Positions 16,447-25,266 of a DNA stretch of 64,000 bases are shown here, piece by piece (the first letter of the stretch is position 1; each line of letters begins with the position of its first letter). This DNA is from an uncultured Clostridia bacterium (GTDB lineage: Bacteria; Bacillota; Clostridia; Christensenellales; Borkfalkiaceae), in contig CANRDX010000004.1 of assembly GCA_947629485.1 (NCBI GenBank), positions 1-64,000 on the forward strand, written 5' to 3'. The notes below the pieces were generated by a model. The model was not told the origin of the DNA, did not search any database, and saw nothing but the letters and a program-made list of their open reading frames with translations. Made by a program: the position numbers and the translations under genes.

Positions 16447-16470
16447 AGGGGAGGCAAACGCCTCCCCTCT
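16447..16470. terminator. Bidirectional terminator
   Basis: A perfect 9-bp stem aggggaggc-aaac-gcctcccct between the convergent UPF0104 and YfcE-like genes is followed on the plus strand by cttttcatacttttt. Confidence 0.82.
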
Positions 16471-16486
16471 TTTCATACTTTTTGAT

Positions 16487-16954
16487 TCAGTTGAGCGGGA
16501 CGATGACGGGCGTCGCCCTTCCCCCGTGCACGGTAAGATAGCAATAACTCGCGCCCGCATAGGCGCCCAGCGCGCCCGGATTCACGCACAGAACGCCCTC
16601 GATCTCGCGGATATCCGCGGCATGGGTATGCCCGTAGAGCGCAACGGTGCAGTCAAGCTCTTTCGCGCGGGCGGCGAGGCGGGAAAACCCGCTCTTCACG
16701 CCGTAGCGGTGCCCGTGGCAGCAGAAGATCCTCACGCCCTCCGCCTCGATCACCGTCTCATCCATTCCCCCGCCGAAGTCGCAGTTCCCCGCGAGAACAA
16801 AGCACTTTTGCGGGAATTCCCGCGCGGTGAAGCGCATGTCGCCCGCGCCGTCGCCGAGGTGCACGATAAAGTCGTTCTCGGCAAAGAGGTGCCGCACGCG
16901 GTCTATCGCGCCCCAACGCCCGTGGGAATCGGAGATGACGACGAACGTTTTCAT
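16487..16954 (-). CDS. YfcE/MJ0936-family metallophosphoesterase
   Basis: This 155-aa calcineurin-like phosphoesterase of the small YfcE/MJ0936 type shows all metal-site motifs in order: ISDSHG, LGDGAGD, GNCD, CHGHRYGV and YGHTHAA. The family hydrolyses phosphodiesters in vitro; physiological substrates are mostly unknown. The track ORF starts 115 residues too early in an overlapping frame. MKTFVVISDSHG overlaps the rdgB stop by ATGA, which gives tight translational coupling. It is the last gene of an operon that also encodes an ABC transporter, adenine deaminase and a nucleotide house-cleaning enzyme. A nucleotide-related substrate is a reasonable guess. Confidence 0.88.
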   Translation of the reverse strand: MKTFVVISDSHGRWGAIDRVRHLFAENDFIVHLGDGAGDMRFTAREFPQKCFVLAGNCDFGGGMDETVIEAEGVRIFCCHGHRYGVKSGFSRLAARAKELDCTVALYGHTHAADIREIEGVLCVNPGALGAYAGASYCYLTVHGGRATPVIVPLN

Positions 16955-17508
16955 AATTTTTCCGCGAGCGCGCGGAGCGCTCTCCCCCTGTGAGAGACGG
17001 AATTCTTCGCCGCTTCGTCCGCCTCGGCGAAGGTGACGCCCAAATCGTCGGAAAGGAAGAGGCTGTCGTAGCCGAACCCGCCCTCGCCGCGGCTTTCGTG
17101 CACGATCGTGCCGTAGGTGCGCCCCTCCGCAACGATCTCTTTGCCGTTCGGATAGACGAGCGCGGCGGCGCAGCAAAAGTAGGCGCGGCGCTCTTTTTCC
17201 TGCAAATTTTTGAGGAGAAGGGCGCGGTTTGCCGCGTCTCCCCCGCCCGAATAGCGGGCGCTGTATATCCCGGGCGCCCCGCCGAGCGCCTCCACGCACA
17301 GCCCGCTGTCGTCTGCGAGCGCCGCAAGCCCCGTCGCCTTTGAGACGGCGCGCGCCTTCAAGAGCGCGTTTTCGAGAAAGGTGGAGCCGTTCTCCTCGAC
17401 TTCCCCGAAAAAGCCCGCCTCGGCTTCGGAAACGATCTCGAATCCGCAGAGGATCTCGCGGATCTCCTTCAATTTATGGGGATTACCCGTTGCGGCGACG
17501 ATCTTCAT
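16951..17508 (-). CDS. rdgB: Non-canonical purine NTP pyrophosphatase (XTP/dITP diphosphatase)
   Basis: This 185-aa protein of the HAM1/RdgB family has the start ATGNPHKLKEI, the active-site block ADDSGLCVEALGGAPGIYSARY and the end SHRGRALRAL. It removes ITP, dITP and XTP from nucleotide pools and prevents their incorporation into nucleic acids. The length is normal (about 190-200 aa). Its start overlaps the adenine deaminase stop by ATGA and its stop overlaps the next gene the same way. The pairing with adenine deaminase is sensible, because deamination of adenine makes hypoxanthine, the base of the inosine nucleotides this enzyme destroys. Confidence 0.94.
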   Translation of the reverse strand: MKIVAATGNPHKLKEIREILCGFEIVSEAEAGFFGEVEENGSTFLENALLKARAVSKATGLAALADDSGLCVEALGGAPGIYSARYSGGGDAANRALLLKNLQEKERRAYFCCAAALVYPNGKEIVAEGRTYGTIVHESRGEGGFGYDSLFLSDDLGVTFAEADEAAKNSVSHRGRALRALAEKL

Positions 17509-19229
17509 GCTTCCTCCAAAGGGACAAAACAGTAGCGTTCGAGGTCGAAAAGCCCCTTATCCGTCAGTTTCAGCTTGGGAATGACGGCGAGGGAGAGGAA
17601 CACGAGGGTCATGAATGGCTCGTAGCACGCCTTCACGCCCATGTCGCGGGCGCGCCGCTGGATCCTCCCCGTGCCTTCGATGACTTCTTCCGCCGAAGCG
17701 CTGCTCATAAGCCCCGCGATATCGAGGGGAAATACGTCCTCCCCCTCCTCAAAGACGGCCGCCATTCCGCCGCCCGCCCCTTCGAGAAGATGTACGACGC
17801 GCGCCATCGCCCTGTCGTCGTCGCCGAGAACGAGGAGATTGTGGCTGTCGTGCGCGACGGAGATGCCGATCGCGCCTCCGTGCAAGCCGTAGCCCTTCAC
17901 AAGCCCCAGCCCGATGTTGCCCGTGGCGTGATGCCGTTCGACGACCGCGAGCTTGCAAAGATCTGTCCCCTTTACGCATAGTTCGCCCTTCGGCGCGGGC
18001 ACGAATTCCTCCTCCGTGTAGAGCGCGCGGGGAAGCACCCGCATGGCGCGAAGCCGACCGCCGCCGCATACGATCCTGAAACTCTCCTTTGTGACGGGGC
18101 GGATGTGAACGGTGCTCTTCACCGAGGCGGGAAGGTAGCGCTGCGCCGTCTCGAAGAGCGGCTTGCCCCGCTCGGCGACGAGCGTTCCCCGCTTAAAAAC
18201 GGCGGAAACGGAGAAGTCGATGAGATCATCGACGAGTACCATGTCCGCGAAGTAGTTGGGAGCAACGGCGCCGATATCCTGCAAGCCGTAGCACTGCGCG
18301 ACGTTGATCGTCGCCATCGCAACGGCGTATTCGGCGGGCAGCCCCGCGCGCACGAGGCGGCGGAGCGCGTCGTCTATATGGCCGCGCTTCGCGAGATCCT
18401 CGGCGTTCTTATCGTCGGAGCAGAGCAGGAAACGGCGGAAGTTATAGCCGTCTACGGCGTCCTTCGCGTCGGCGATGTTGTTGACGGAAGAGCCGCAGCG
18501 GATCTGCACATACATGCCCCGCGCGACCTTTTCGCGGCACTCTGCCGCGGTGAGCGATTCATGATCGGTGAGAATGCCCGCACAGCGATAGGCGCAGAAC
18601 GCCTCGCCCAAGACGTCGGGCGCGTGACCGTCCACAGGTTTTTTCAATGCCTGCGCCGCTTCCAACTTTTTGAGCGTATCCTCCTCCCCCGCAAGGACGG
18701 CGGGGAAGTTCATCATCTCCCCCAATCCGAAGAAGAGATCGCGGCGAAGCTCGCTCTGCGTCTCCGCGCCGTTCAGGGAAGCGCCGCCCGTCTCGAAGGG
18801 CGTTGCGGGCACGCAGGAGGGAAGTTGGAGGTAGACGTCGAGAGGATTGCATTCCCCCGCTTTGAGGCGGGAGAACGCCTCTTTGATATACTCCGCGCCC
18901 TCCACGCCGCACACGTTGACGATCTCGTGCGGATCGGCGACGATCGCGCTCGTCCCGTGCGGCACGGCGAGGGACGCCCATGCCTCGGGCGAGAGCATGG
19001 AGCTTTCGATGTGGATGTGCGAATCGATCAGCCCGGGAAGAACGATCTTCCCCGCCCCGTCGTATTCGCGCGTTCCGCGGTATCCCCTTCCGATCGCGAC
19101 GATCCTTCCCTCGGCGACGGCGACGTCGCCCTCTTCGATCTCCCCCGTAAACACGTTGAAAATGCGGGCGTTTTTGATCACAAGGTCGCAGGGTTCGCGC
19201 TTCATGGCGCAGTCGATACGTTTTTTCAT
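17505..19229 (-). CDS. ade: Adenine deaminase
   Basis: This 574-aa amidohydrolase-superfamily protein has the Ade signature: LPGLIDSHIHIESSML (metal-binding HxH), DPHEIVNV, the DGHAPD region and the C-terminal half with SVAHDSHNLLVLGDDD. It converts adenine to hypoxanthine plus ammonia in purine salvage. The full family length is present and all motifs I know are intact. aaaggagtg precedes the ATG, and the upstream ABC gene ends one base before it. The operon is ABC transporter - ade - rdgB - yfcE-like. Confidence 0.95.
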   Translation of the reverse strand: MKKRIDCAMKREPCDLVIKNARIFNVFTGEIEEGDVAVAEGRIVAIGRGYRGTREYDGAGKIVLPGLIDSHIHIESSMLSPEAWASLAVPHGTSAIVADPHEIVNVCGVEGAEYIKEAFSRLKAGECNPLDVYLQLPSCVPATPFETGGASLNGAETQSELRRDLFFGLGEMMNFPAVLAGEEDTLKKLEAAQALKKPVDGHAPDVLGEAFCAYRCAGILTDHESLTAAECREKVARGMYVQIRCGSSVNNIADAKDAVDGYNFRRFLLCSDDKNAEDLAKRGHIDDALRRLVRAGLPAEYAVAMATINVAQCYGLQDIGAVAPNYFADMVLVDDLIDFSVSAVFKRGTLVAERGKPLFETAQRYLPASVKSTVHIRPVTKESFRIVCGGGRLRAMRVLPRALYTEEEFVPAPKGELCVKGTDLCKLAVVERHHATGNIGLGLVKGYGLHGGAIGISVAHDSHNLLVLGDDDRAMARVVHLLEGAGGGMAAVFEEGEDVFPLDIAGLMSSASAEEVIEGTGRIQRRARDMGVKACYEPFMTLVFLSLAVIPKLKLTDKGLFDLERYCFVPLEEA

Positions 19230-19230
19230 A

Positions 19231-21828
19231 TCACTCCTTTGCGCGGATGATCTCGCGCGGCTTTACCCTCCGAAGGATGAGGAGGGGGACGATGATGGTC
19301 ACTACCGAGAAGAAGAGCAGAAGCCCGACGTCGAGAAGGGCGACGTTCGGCATGAAGCGGATGAACTGCACCTCCCGCATGAAGGCGTTCTTGGAGAAGG
19401 CGGCGAATCCCGCCCCGAGAATGACGTTGCACGCGCCCGAACCGAAGAACAGCCCCAGCGTGGACAGCCCCGCCGCGACCATTCCGACGAGGAGCTGTTG
19501 AAGGGCGAACGCCGCGACGAGATGCCTCGTCCGCGCGCCCTGCGCCCTCAATACGCCGATCTCATACATGCACTTTTTGATGCTCCCGACGGAGAAACTC
19601 AAAAGCGTAACAATGGTGAGCGCGAGCATCATATAGATGATGAGCTTGAACAGCTTGATGAATACGCCCGTGGCGCGGGCGACGGTGTAGAGCGCGTTCC
19701 CCGTGGGCGAGAGCAGTTTGAATCCCATCTCCTCCCCCATCGTGAAGGAACTCATGACGTCGCCGCCGTCGATCGTAACGGCATAGGCATACACGGAATA
19801 TTGCAAGAACAGCTTATAGTCCTCGGGGGATACGGTGAGCGCGTTGTTATTGCCTCCCGTCACTTTTCCGACGACCGTAAACGTCTTTTCAAAATTGGGC
19901 TGCTCCGCGGTGTAATCGCTCACGCGGAGCGTGATCTTCGTCCCTTTTGCCTCTTCCCAGTCGACGGTCGTTGTGATCCCCATGATCGTCCGATAGAGAT
20001 CTTCACGCACGAGGATCTCCCCCGTTTTCAGGTTCTTTTTATCTTGATAGACATATTGCGCCGAAGAGGTGTACTCCCTGTCCCCCGCCGTATACCGACA
20101 TTTGCCGAAGTAGGCAAACCCGAGTGAGGTATCCTTTACGAATTCCTCGCCGAAATCGGGGTTGAACGAATAGCCGAGGTTGAGGCTCCCGTCGAGTTCC
20201 TCGTAGAGATCGACGAGCGCCTTGTCCTTCGTATCGATGCTCTCGCCGCGTTGGAACCTTTCGATGAGGTCGGCATAGCGCTCGGTATAGCCCGTTTCGA
20301 TGACCGCGCGGACGCGATAGCGGCTGAAAAGCATTTGCCCCGTCGTAACATTTTTATACTTATCGACGCCGCTTTCGATCTCCTCGTCGGAAACGCGCAT
20401 TTTCGGATTGGCTTCGAGGATACTGTCGGCGAAATAGTCGGTGACGATGACGCCGACGCCGTCCTCTCCGAGCTGCCCCGAGAGGACGGTGAGCTTTCCG
20501 TCCTTCCCATAGAGAGAGGCGAGATATTCTTCCGTCGTCTGCATGACGCCAAGCCCCGACTTCGCATAGAAAAATTTATAGTTGTCCCTGTCGTCGGGAC
20601 GAAGATAGCTCTGCATCGTACTCGACGCTCCCGCCGAGGTCGCCGTCTGCATCGAGACGCCGTAGATCGGGTAGACGTTTGCGCCGTTTTCGCGGAATTT
20701 TTGCATGTCGTCTTCCGTCACGCGGACGAAACGGGAATTCGTGATGACGGAAGCGTCCTCCCCGTCCGTCTTTTGCAGGGAGATGACCGAGGAATTTTCC
20801 GCCATGATATCGCGGATCTCGCGGCTCGCGTCGAACCGCGTGAAGAATTGGCTCACGCCGAGGACGACGACCATAAAGAAGATGGAGACGATCGCGATCA
20901 AAGCGCTCACCCACCGCTTTTTGAAGAAGAGAGAGAAGATGGCGCGGAATCCTCTGAAACTCAACTTCTTCCTGACGAGAACGGCACGCTCCGTATCCGC
21001 TTCGGGCTGGACGGTCGGGCGGAAACGGGTATCCGCCTGGACGAGCTTTCCCCCGCGGTTGAGCGCACGGGAGACGGTGACAAGTTCCCCCTCCGTGAAA
21101 TCGTGCCCGCGCTGAAAGACGACTTTATCGGGCAGAACGGTAAGTTCTCTCGCATGCGGGTCGCGGGAAACATCGGAGACGATCTGCCCGTCGGAAAGTT
21201 CGAGAATGCGGTCGGCGAATTCGTCCGCGTCCGCACGGTTGTGCGAAACGATGAGGACGAGCCGCGTCTTGGAGAGTTCTTTCAGAAGATGAAGAACGGT
21301 GCGGCTGGAATTGAAGTCGAGATTGCCCGTCGGTTCGTCGGCGAGAACGTACTTCGCGTCCTTTGCGAGAACGCGGGCGATCGCAACGCGCTGGCGTTCC
21401 CCGCCCGAAAGCTCGGTAGAGGCGTTGTCGATCTTCTCCCCAAGCCCGACGAGCGTTAAGGAATCCTTCACGCGCGCATCGTCCTCCCTTCCCTGCAATT
21501 CGAGGGAAAGGGCGACGTTTTTTCGCACGGAAAGCCCGTCTAAAAGGCAGAAATCCTGATAGATAAATCCGATCGTCGTATTGCGATATTTATCGAAATC
21601 CGCAGGGCTGAACTTGGACATGGGGTTGCCGTCGACGGTGATATCCCCGCTCGTCAGGCGGTCTCCCCCGCCGATCAGGTTGAGGAGGGTAGACTTGCCG
21701 CAGCCGCTTTTCCCCACGACGAACACCATGCCCTTTTCGGGCAGATTGAATGTGACGCCGCGAAGCGCCACCGTTTTTTTACGGCGCTTCCCCTTGTAAA
21801 TTTTGGTCACGTTTTGAAGCTGTATCAT
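19231..21828 (-). CDS. ABC transporter: ATPase fused to FtsX/MacB-type permease
   Basis: This 865-aa fusion has an ATPase at residues 1-220 with Walker A GKSGCGKST, signature LSGGERQRVAIARVL and Walker B YVLADEPTGNLD. These are of the LolD/MacB/FtsE class. After a linker, a membrane helix lies near residue 310 (SALIAIVSIFFMVVVLGVSQF). A large extracellular domain of about 380 residues follows, and three C-terminal helices with an FtsX domain complete the protein. In MacB the arrangement is similar but shorter. Class members act in mechanotransmission or peptide/lipoprotein handling rather than solute import. No Shine-Dalgarno precedes the ATG, and a -10 box lies nine bases before it. It heads the ade-rdgB operon, though a direct link to purines is not evident. 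Confidence 0.88.
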   Translation of the reverse strand: MIQLQNVTKIYKGKRRKKTVALRGVTFNLPEKGMVFVVGKSGCGKSTLLNLIGGGDRLTSGDITVDGNPMSKFSPADFDKYRNTTIGFIYQDFCLLDGLSVRKNVALSLELQGREDDARVKDSLTLVGLGEKIDNASTELSGGERQRVAIARVLAKDAKYVLADEPTGNLDFNSSRTVLHLLKELSKTRLVLIVSHNRADADEFADRILELSDGQIVSDVSRDPHARELTVLPDKVVFQRGHDFTEGELVTVSRALNRGGKLVQADTRFRPTVQPEADTERAVLVRKKLSFRGFRAIFSLFFKKRWVSALIAIVSIFFMVVVLGVSQFFTRFDASREIRDIMAENSSVISLQKTDGEDASVITNSRFVRVTEDDMQKFRENGANVYPIYGVSMQTATSAGASSTMQSYLRPDDRDNYKFFYAKSGLGVMQTTEEYLASLYGKDGKLTVLSGQLGEDGVGVIVTDYFADSILEANPKMRVSDEEIESGVDKYKNVTTGQMLFSRYRVRAVIETGYTERYADLIERFQRGESIDTKDKALVDLYEELDGSLNLGYSFNPDFGEEFVKDTSLGFAYFGKCRYTAGDREYTSSAQYVYQDKKNLKTGEILVREDLYRTIMGITTTVDWEEAKGTKITLRVSDYTAEQPNFEKTFTVVGKVTGGNNNALTVSPEDYKLFLQYSVYAYAVTIDGGDVMSSFTMGEEMGFKLLSPTGNALYTVARATGVFIKLFKLIIYMMLALTIVTLLSFSVGSIKKCMYEIGVLRAQGARTRHLVAAFALQQLLVGMVAAGLSTLGLFFGSGACNVILGAGFAAFSKNAFMREVQFIRFMPNVALLDVGLLLFFSVVTIIVPLLILRRVKPREIIRAKE

Positions 21829-21837
21829 AACGTTTCA

Positions 21838-21866
21838 ATTTTATCACAACCGCGCTATGCTTTCAA
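21838..21866 (-). promoter_or_regulatory. Promoter of ABC-ade-rdgB-yfcE operon
   Basis: On the minus strand it reads TTGAAA (21861-21866), 17 bp and TAAAAT (21838-21843), then nine bases to the ATG. The predicted leader is about 3 nt, without a ribosome binding site. Confidence 0.68.
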
Positions 21867-21886
21867 GTCCCGAGGAAAAATTTTAC

Positions 21887-21927
21887 AAAAAAATTCCCGC
21901 CTCCGCACCGCGAAAACGGGAAAAATT
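21887..21927 (-). terminator. Terminator after the metal P-type ATPase
   Basis: On the minus strand the stem ttcccg / cgggaa, with a GC-rich inner part, is followed by seven T's (the run of A's before 21894 on the plus strand). It lies about 30 nt after the stop. Confidence 0.65.
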
Positions 21928-21956
21928 CTCTGATGATTTTTATGACGGATTTTTCC

Positions 21957-24014
21957 TTACAGCTTCCTTCGCATGCGCATGGAGTTGAGGACGGCGAGGA
22001 GCATGACGCCGACGTCGCCGAATACCGCCGCCCAGAGCGGAATCAGCCCGAAGAGGGATAGCCCCATGAGCGCGAGCTTGATCGCAATGGAGCCGACGAT
22101 GTTCTCGAACACGATCCGCCGCGTCTTTTTCGCCCCCTTGACGGCTTTCGGAAGGGCGGAAAGGCTATCGTCCACCAAGACGAAATCGCTCGCTTCGATC
22201 GCAGCGTCGCTCCCCAGACCGCCCATCGCGGCGGAGACGTCCGCGACCGCCATCACGGGGGTATCGTTGATGCCGTCGCCGACATACAGGAGCACGCCCT
22301 CCGCTTTGAGCGCTTCCGCGCGCGCCGACTTCTCTTCGGGAAGAAGCTGCGAACAGATCTCGTCGATGGGAAGCCCCGAGAGCGCCTTCTCCGCCCGCTC
22401 CCTCGTATCGCCCGTGAGAACGGCGAGCTTTTCGACGCCCGCCTCTTTTAAGTCGGAGAGCACTTTCCCCGTGTTCTCGCGCAAGCCGTCCTCGATCTCG
22501 ATCGTGCCGACGGGCAAGCCCTCCTCCGCGACATACACGACGAGATTGCTTGTTTCCACCGCCTCGAAGGGCACCGAAAATTTTTCCATGAGGCGCATGT
22601 TTCCGACGAAGACATGCTTCCCTTCGACGACGGCGGAGATACCCATGCCCGCGATCTCCTCGCACGATTTCGCCTCGGGCGCCTCGATACCGACGAAGGC
22701 TTCGGCGAGCGGGTGCGAAGAATTCTTCTCCGCGGCGGCGGCGAGCGCGAGCGTCCGTGCCCCGCCTTCCGTCTTCGCAACGCGGAACCTGCCCTCGGTG
22801 AGCGTTCCCGTCTTGTCGAAGGCGGCGATCTTCACCTTTGCGAGAACGTCCAGCCCCACGGCGCCTTTGGCGAGCACGCCGCAGCGGGCGAGCGTTCCCA
22901 CGCCAGAAAAGTAAGTGAGCGGCACGGAAATAATGAGCGCGCACGGACAGGAGATGACGAGGAAGTTGAGCGCGCGCAAAATCCACGTCGTGAAGTTGTA
23001 GTTTTGCCACAGGGGAGGAAGGACGGCGATGAGGAGCGCGCACAGGACGACGACGGGCGTATAGACGCGCGCAAACCTTGTGATGAACTTCTCGGGCTTC
23101 GCCTTCTTCGCCGAAGAATTTTCCACGAGTTCCAAAATTTTCGCAACGGCGCTCTCCGAGACGGGGCGCACAACTTTTGCCTTCACCGCGCCGCCCTCGT
23201 TCACACAGCCCGAGAGGATCTCGTCGCCCTCCCGCGCCGCGCGCAGGTACGCCTCGCCCGTCAGCGACTTGGTATCGAACTCCGTCTCCCCCTCTACGAT
23301 CTTGCAGTCGGCGGGCACGCGGTCGCCGCGGCGAAGCAGAATGAGATCGCCGATGAGAAGTTCTTCGGGCGGGATCTCGATCTGTCCCTCCTCCGTGAGT
23401 TTGATCGCGACGTCGCTTTTGAGGCGCATGAGGCTTGCGATCGCCCCGCGCGACGAGCCGACCGCGATGCTCTGCAACAGTTCGCCGATCTGATAGAGGA
23501 TCATGACGGCGGCGCCCTCCATGCTCTCGCCGATGGCGAAGGCGCCGATCGCGGCGACGGTCATGAGGAGATTTTCATCGAAGAGCATAGAGAGGCGGAA
23601 CCCGCCCTTGAACATCTTCACAAAATTCGCCCCCACCGTGAAGAGCACATCCCAGCCCGCCGCAAGCGCGGCGGCAAGGAAGAGGGCGAAGCGCACCCAC
23701 TTTCCCATGCCGAGCAGAAGAAGGACGAGCGCGGGAACGAAGAAGAGAACGGCGGCGGCGATCGAGATCGTCTCCTTCCAATGAAGATCGCGCTTTGCGG
23801 GCGCGTCGCCCTCGACGATCTCCACCTTTTCAAAATGGGTAATGACGTAGACCGCCTTTTTCAGCGCGTGCTCGCCGTCGAAGTCCAGCGTGACGCGCTG
23901 GTTGATGACGTCGGCGGCGGCGTTTTCCACCCCGTCGATCGCGTTCAGCTCGTCGGATAGCTCGGCGGCGCAGTTTGCGCAGTCGAGATTTTTGATACGA
24001 ATGACCTTGCGCAT
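21957..24014 (-). CDS. Heavy-metal P1B-type ATPase (Cd/Zn/Pb/Co exporter type)
   Basis: This 685-aa P1B ATPase has an N-terminal heavy-metal-associated domain with LDCANCAAEL (CxxC). A six-helix transport core with SCPCALI follows, then the phosphorylation site DKTGTLTEG and the C-terminal hinge GDGINDTPVMAVADV. The CPC motif and the CadC-like regulator upstream fit the ZntA/CadA group (Cd2+, Zn2+, Pb2+) better than copper exporters. It would pump divalent soft metals out of the cytoplasm. It lies 12 nt downstream of the regulator and is clearly in the same operon, followed by a terminator. Only one metal-binding domain is present. Confidence 0.93.
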   Translation of the reverse strand: MRKVIRIKNLDCANCAAELSDELNAIDGVENAAADVINQRVTLDFDGEHALKKAVYVITHFEKVEIVEGDAPAKRDLHWKETISIAAAVLFFVPALVLLLLGMGKWVRFALFLAAALAAGWDVLFTVGANFVKMFKGGFRLSMLFDENLLMTVAAIGAFAIGESMEGAAVMILYQIGELLQSIAVGSSRGAIASLMRLKSDVAIKLTEEGQIEIPPEELLIGDLILLRRGDRVPADCKIVEGETEFDTKSLTGEAYLRAAREGDEILSGCVNEGGAVKAKVVRPVSESAVAKILELVENSSAKKAKPEKFITRFARVYTPVVVLCALLIAVLPPLWQNYNFTTWILRALNFLVISCPCALIISVPLTYFSGVGTLARCGVLAKGAVGLDVLAKVKIAAFDKTGTLTEGRFRVAKTEGGARTLALAAAAEKNSSHPLAEAFVGIEAPEAKSCEEIAGMGISAVVEGKHVFVGNMRLMEKFSVPFEAVETSNLVVYVAEEGLPVGTIEIEDGLRENTGKVLSDLKEAGVEKLAVLTGDTRERAEKALSGLPIDEICSQLLPEEKSARAEALKAEGVLLYVGDGINDTPVMAVADVSAAMGGLGSDAAIEASDFVLVDDSLSALPKAVKGAKKTRRIVFENIVGSIAIKLALMGLSLFGLIPLWAAVFGDVGVMLLAVLNSMRMRRKL

Positions 24015-24026
24015 ACCCCTTCCCCC

Positions 24027-24374
24027 TCAGATCTTGCACTTTAAGTGCGTGCAGGCGAGTTCGAGCACGGCGACGACGTGCTCATCTGCGAGCGAATAGA
24101 GGATATTCTGCCCCTCGCGGCGCGATTTGACGACGCCCGCCGCCCTCAAAAGGCGAAGCTGATGGGAGACGGCGCTCTGCGTGCCCCCCACCGCCTCGAC
24201 GATGTGATAGACGCAAAGCTCCCCGTGCCGAAGCGCGAAGAGGATTTTGAGGCGCGCAGGTTCCGAAATACTTTTGAAGCTCGCCGCAACGCGCTCCACC
24301 TCCTCCGCTTTGGGCATATTCTCCGCCGCCCGCTTCGCCGCGAGCGCATGCTCCGTTTCATGATCGCATTTCAT
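24027..24374 (-). CDS. ArsR/SmtB-family metalloregulator (CadC-like)
   Basis: This 115-aa winged-helix repressor has LKILFALRHGELCVYHIV and TQSAVSHQLRLLRAAGVV, the DNA-recognition helix of the ArsR/SmtB family. The CVY in ELCVYHI corresponds to the Cys of the CadC alpha3N-type metal site, and there are N-terminal Cys/His residues (MKCDHETEH). The C-terminal DEHVV...CTHLKC resembles the alpha5 site. It should repress the operon and release DNA on binding Cd, Zn or Pb. The start was moved 13 codons downstream to ATG AAA TGC, preceded by ggaggg. The longer version would begin inside the operator. Confidence 0.9.
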   Translation of the reverse strand: MKCDHETEHALAAKRAAENMPKAEEVERVAASFKSISEPARLKILFALRHGELCVYHIVEAVGGTQSAVSHQLRLLRAAGVVKSRREGQNILYSLADEHVVAVLELACTHLKCKI

Positions 24375-24392
24375 CGCTTCCCTCCATATATC

Positions 24393-24418
24393 AATATATG
24401 AATAACTGTTCATATATT
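24393..24418. promoter_or_regulatory. Operator of the metal-resistance operon
   Basis: A perfect 10-bp inverted repeat AATATATGAA-taactg-TTCATATATT. It is of the known SmtB/CadC/CzrA operator type (ATATATGAAC.. symmetry). It overlaps the -10 box of the promoter, so binding would block initiation. Confidence 0.85.
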
Positions 24419-24442
24419 AACACAACAGAAAAACGCTGTCAA
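24414..24442 (-). promoter_or_regulatory. Promoter of arsR-type regulator and metal ATPase
   Basis: On the minus strand TTGACA (24437-24442), 17 bp, TAATAT (24414-24419). The -35 sits in the loop of a hairpin (aaaacgct / agcgtttt, 24430-24449), which may also weakly terminate the upstream pseudouridine synthase gene. Confidence 0.8.
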
Positions 24443-24459
24443 GCGTTTTGGACATTTTT

Positions 24460-25266
24460 TTATAAATTTTTTTCCGAACGGAAAACTTTTCCGTCGATCG
24501 CGGGAAGCGCGCCGCGGGTATCCACGGAGAGTTCGGCGGAGAGAAGGCGCTGGCGGGCGGCGTGTTCGGCGCGGTTCAAAGCGCTGTTTCCGTATTTTTC
24601 GTCGCCCACGACGGGATGCCCGAGAAAGGCGAGATGGGCGCGGATCTGGTGCGTCTTGCCCGTGTGCAGGGTCACTTTGAGAAGCGACTTATTCCCCCGC
24701 TCTTCGAGAACTTCGTATTCCGTGACGATCTGCTCCCCCTTCCCCGCCGCGCTCACATAGACGCGCGCGTGCGCCTCATCCTTTCTGAGATATGCCTTGC
24801 ACACGGCATGGTGCGAAGGCATTTTCCCGAACACGAGCGCATGGTAGATCTTCACCGCCCGCCGCTCACGGAAGCACGCGAGAAGCGCCTCGTTCGCGGA
24901 CATGGTACGGGCAAATATCATGAGGCCCTCGGTGTTGCGGTCGAGACGGTGGATAAAGAACACGGGGGACTTTCTCGCAAGCTCCGCAAAGACCGCCTCG
25001 GAACTTGCCCCGCTCTCCTTATCGACGACGAGCACGTTTTCATCCTCATAGACGACGGAAAAGGCGCGCTTGCCCGCCTCCGCCTCCGTGAGAAAGTACG
25101 AGACCTCGTCGCCCGCTTCAAGCAAGACGTTTTCCCCCGTCCTCTTCCCGTTTACGCGGATATCTCTGCGCTTCAAGAGCGTGCGCAGACACATCGACGC
25201 CTGCGCGCAGTTCGCGTCGGTGAATTCTTTGAGCGTGGCGCTTTGTTTTACGAGAAGTTTTATCAT
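24460..25266 (-). CDS. RluA-family pseudouridine synthase (S4-like domain)
   Basis: This 268-aa protein has an N-terminal S4-type RNA-binding segment (LRTLLKRRDIRVNGKRT). The RluA catalytic domain follows with FFIHRLDRNTEGLMIFA (catalytic Asp in HRLDR), then LHTGKTHQIRAHLAF and GDEKYG. It converts uridine to pseudouridine in rRNA or tRNA; the exact position cannot be told from sequence. The best start is MIKLLVKQSATL. The first 18 residues of the track ORF have no family resemblance. With this start the gene overlaps the end of the feoB frame by 149 bp, which is unusually long. An alternative start (MCLRTLL, at 25194) would cut into the S4 segment. Confidence 0.85.
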   Translation of the reverse strand: MIKLLVKQSATLKEFTDANCAQASMCLRTLLKRRDIRVNGKRTGENVLLEAGDEVSYFLTEAEAGKRAFSVVYEDENVLVVDKESGASSEAVFAELARKSPVFFIHRLDRNTEGLMIFARTMSANEALLACFRERRAVKIYHALVFGKMPSHHAVCKAYLRKDEAHARVYVSAAGKGEQIVTEYEVLEERGNKSLLKVTLHTGKTHQIRAHLAFLGHPVVGDEKYGNSALNRAEHAARQRLLSAELSVDTRGALPAIDGKVFRSEKNL

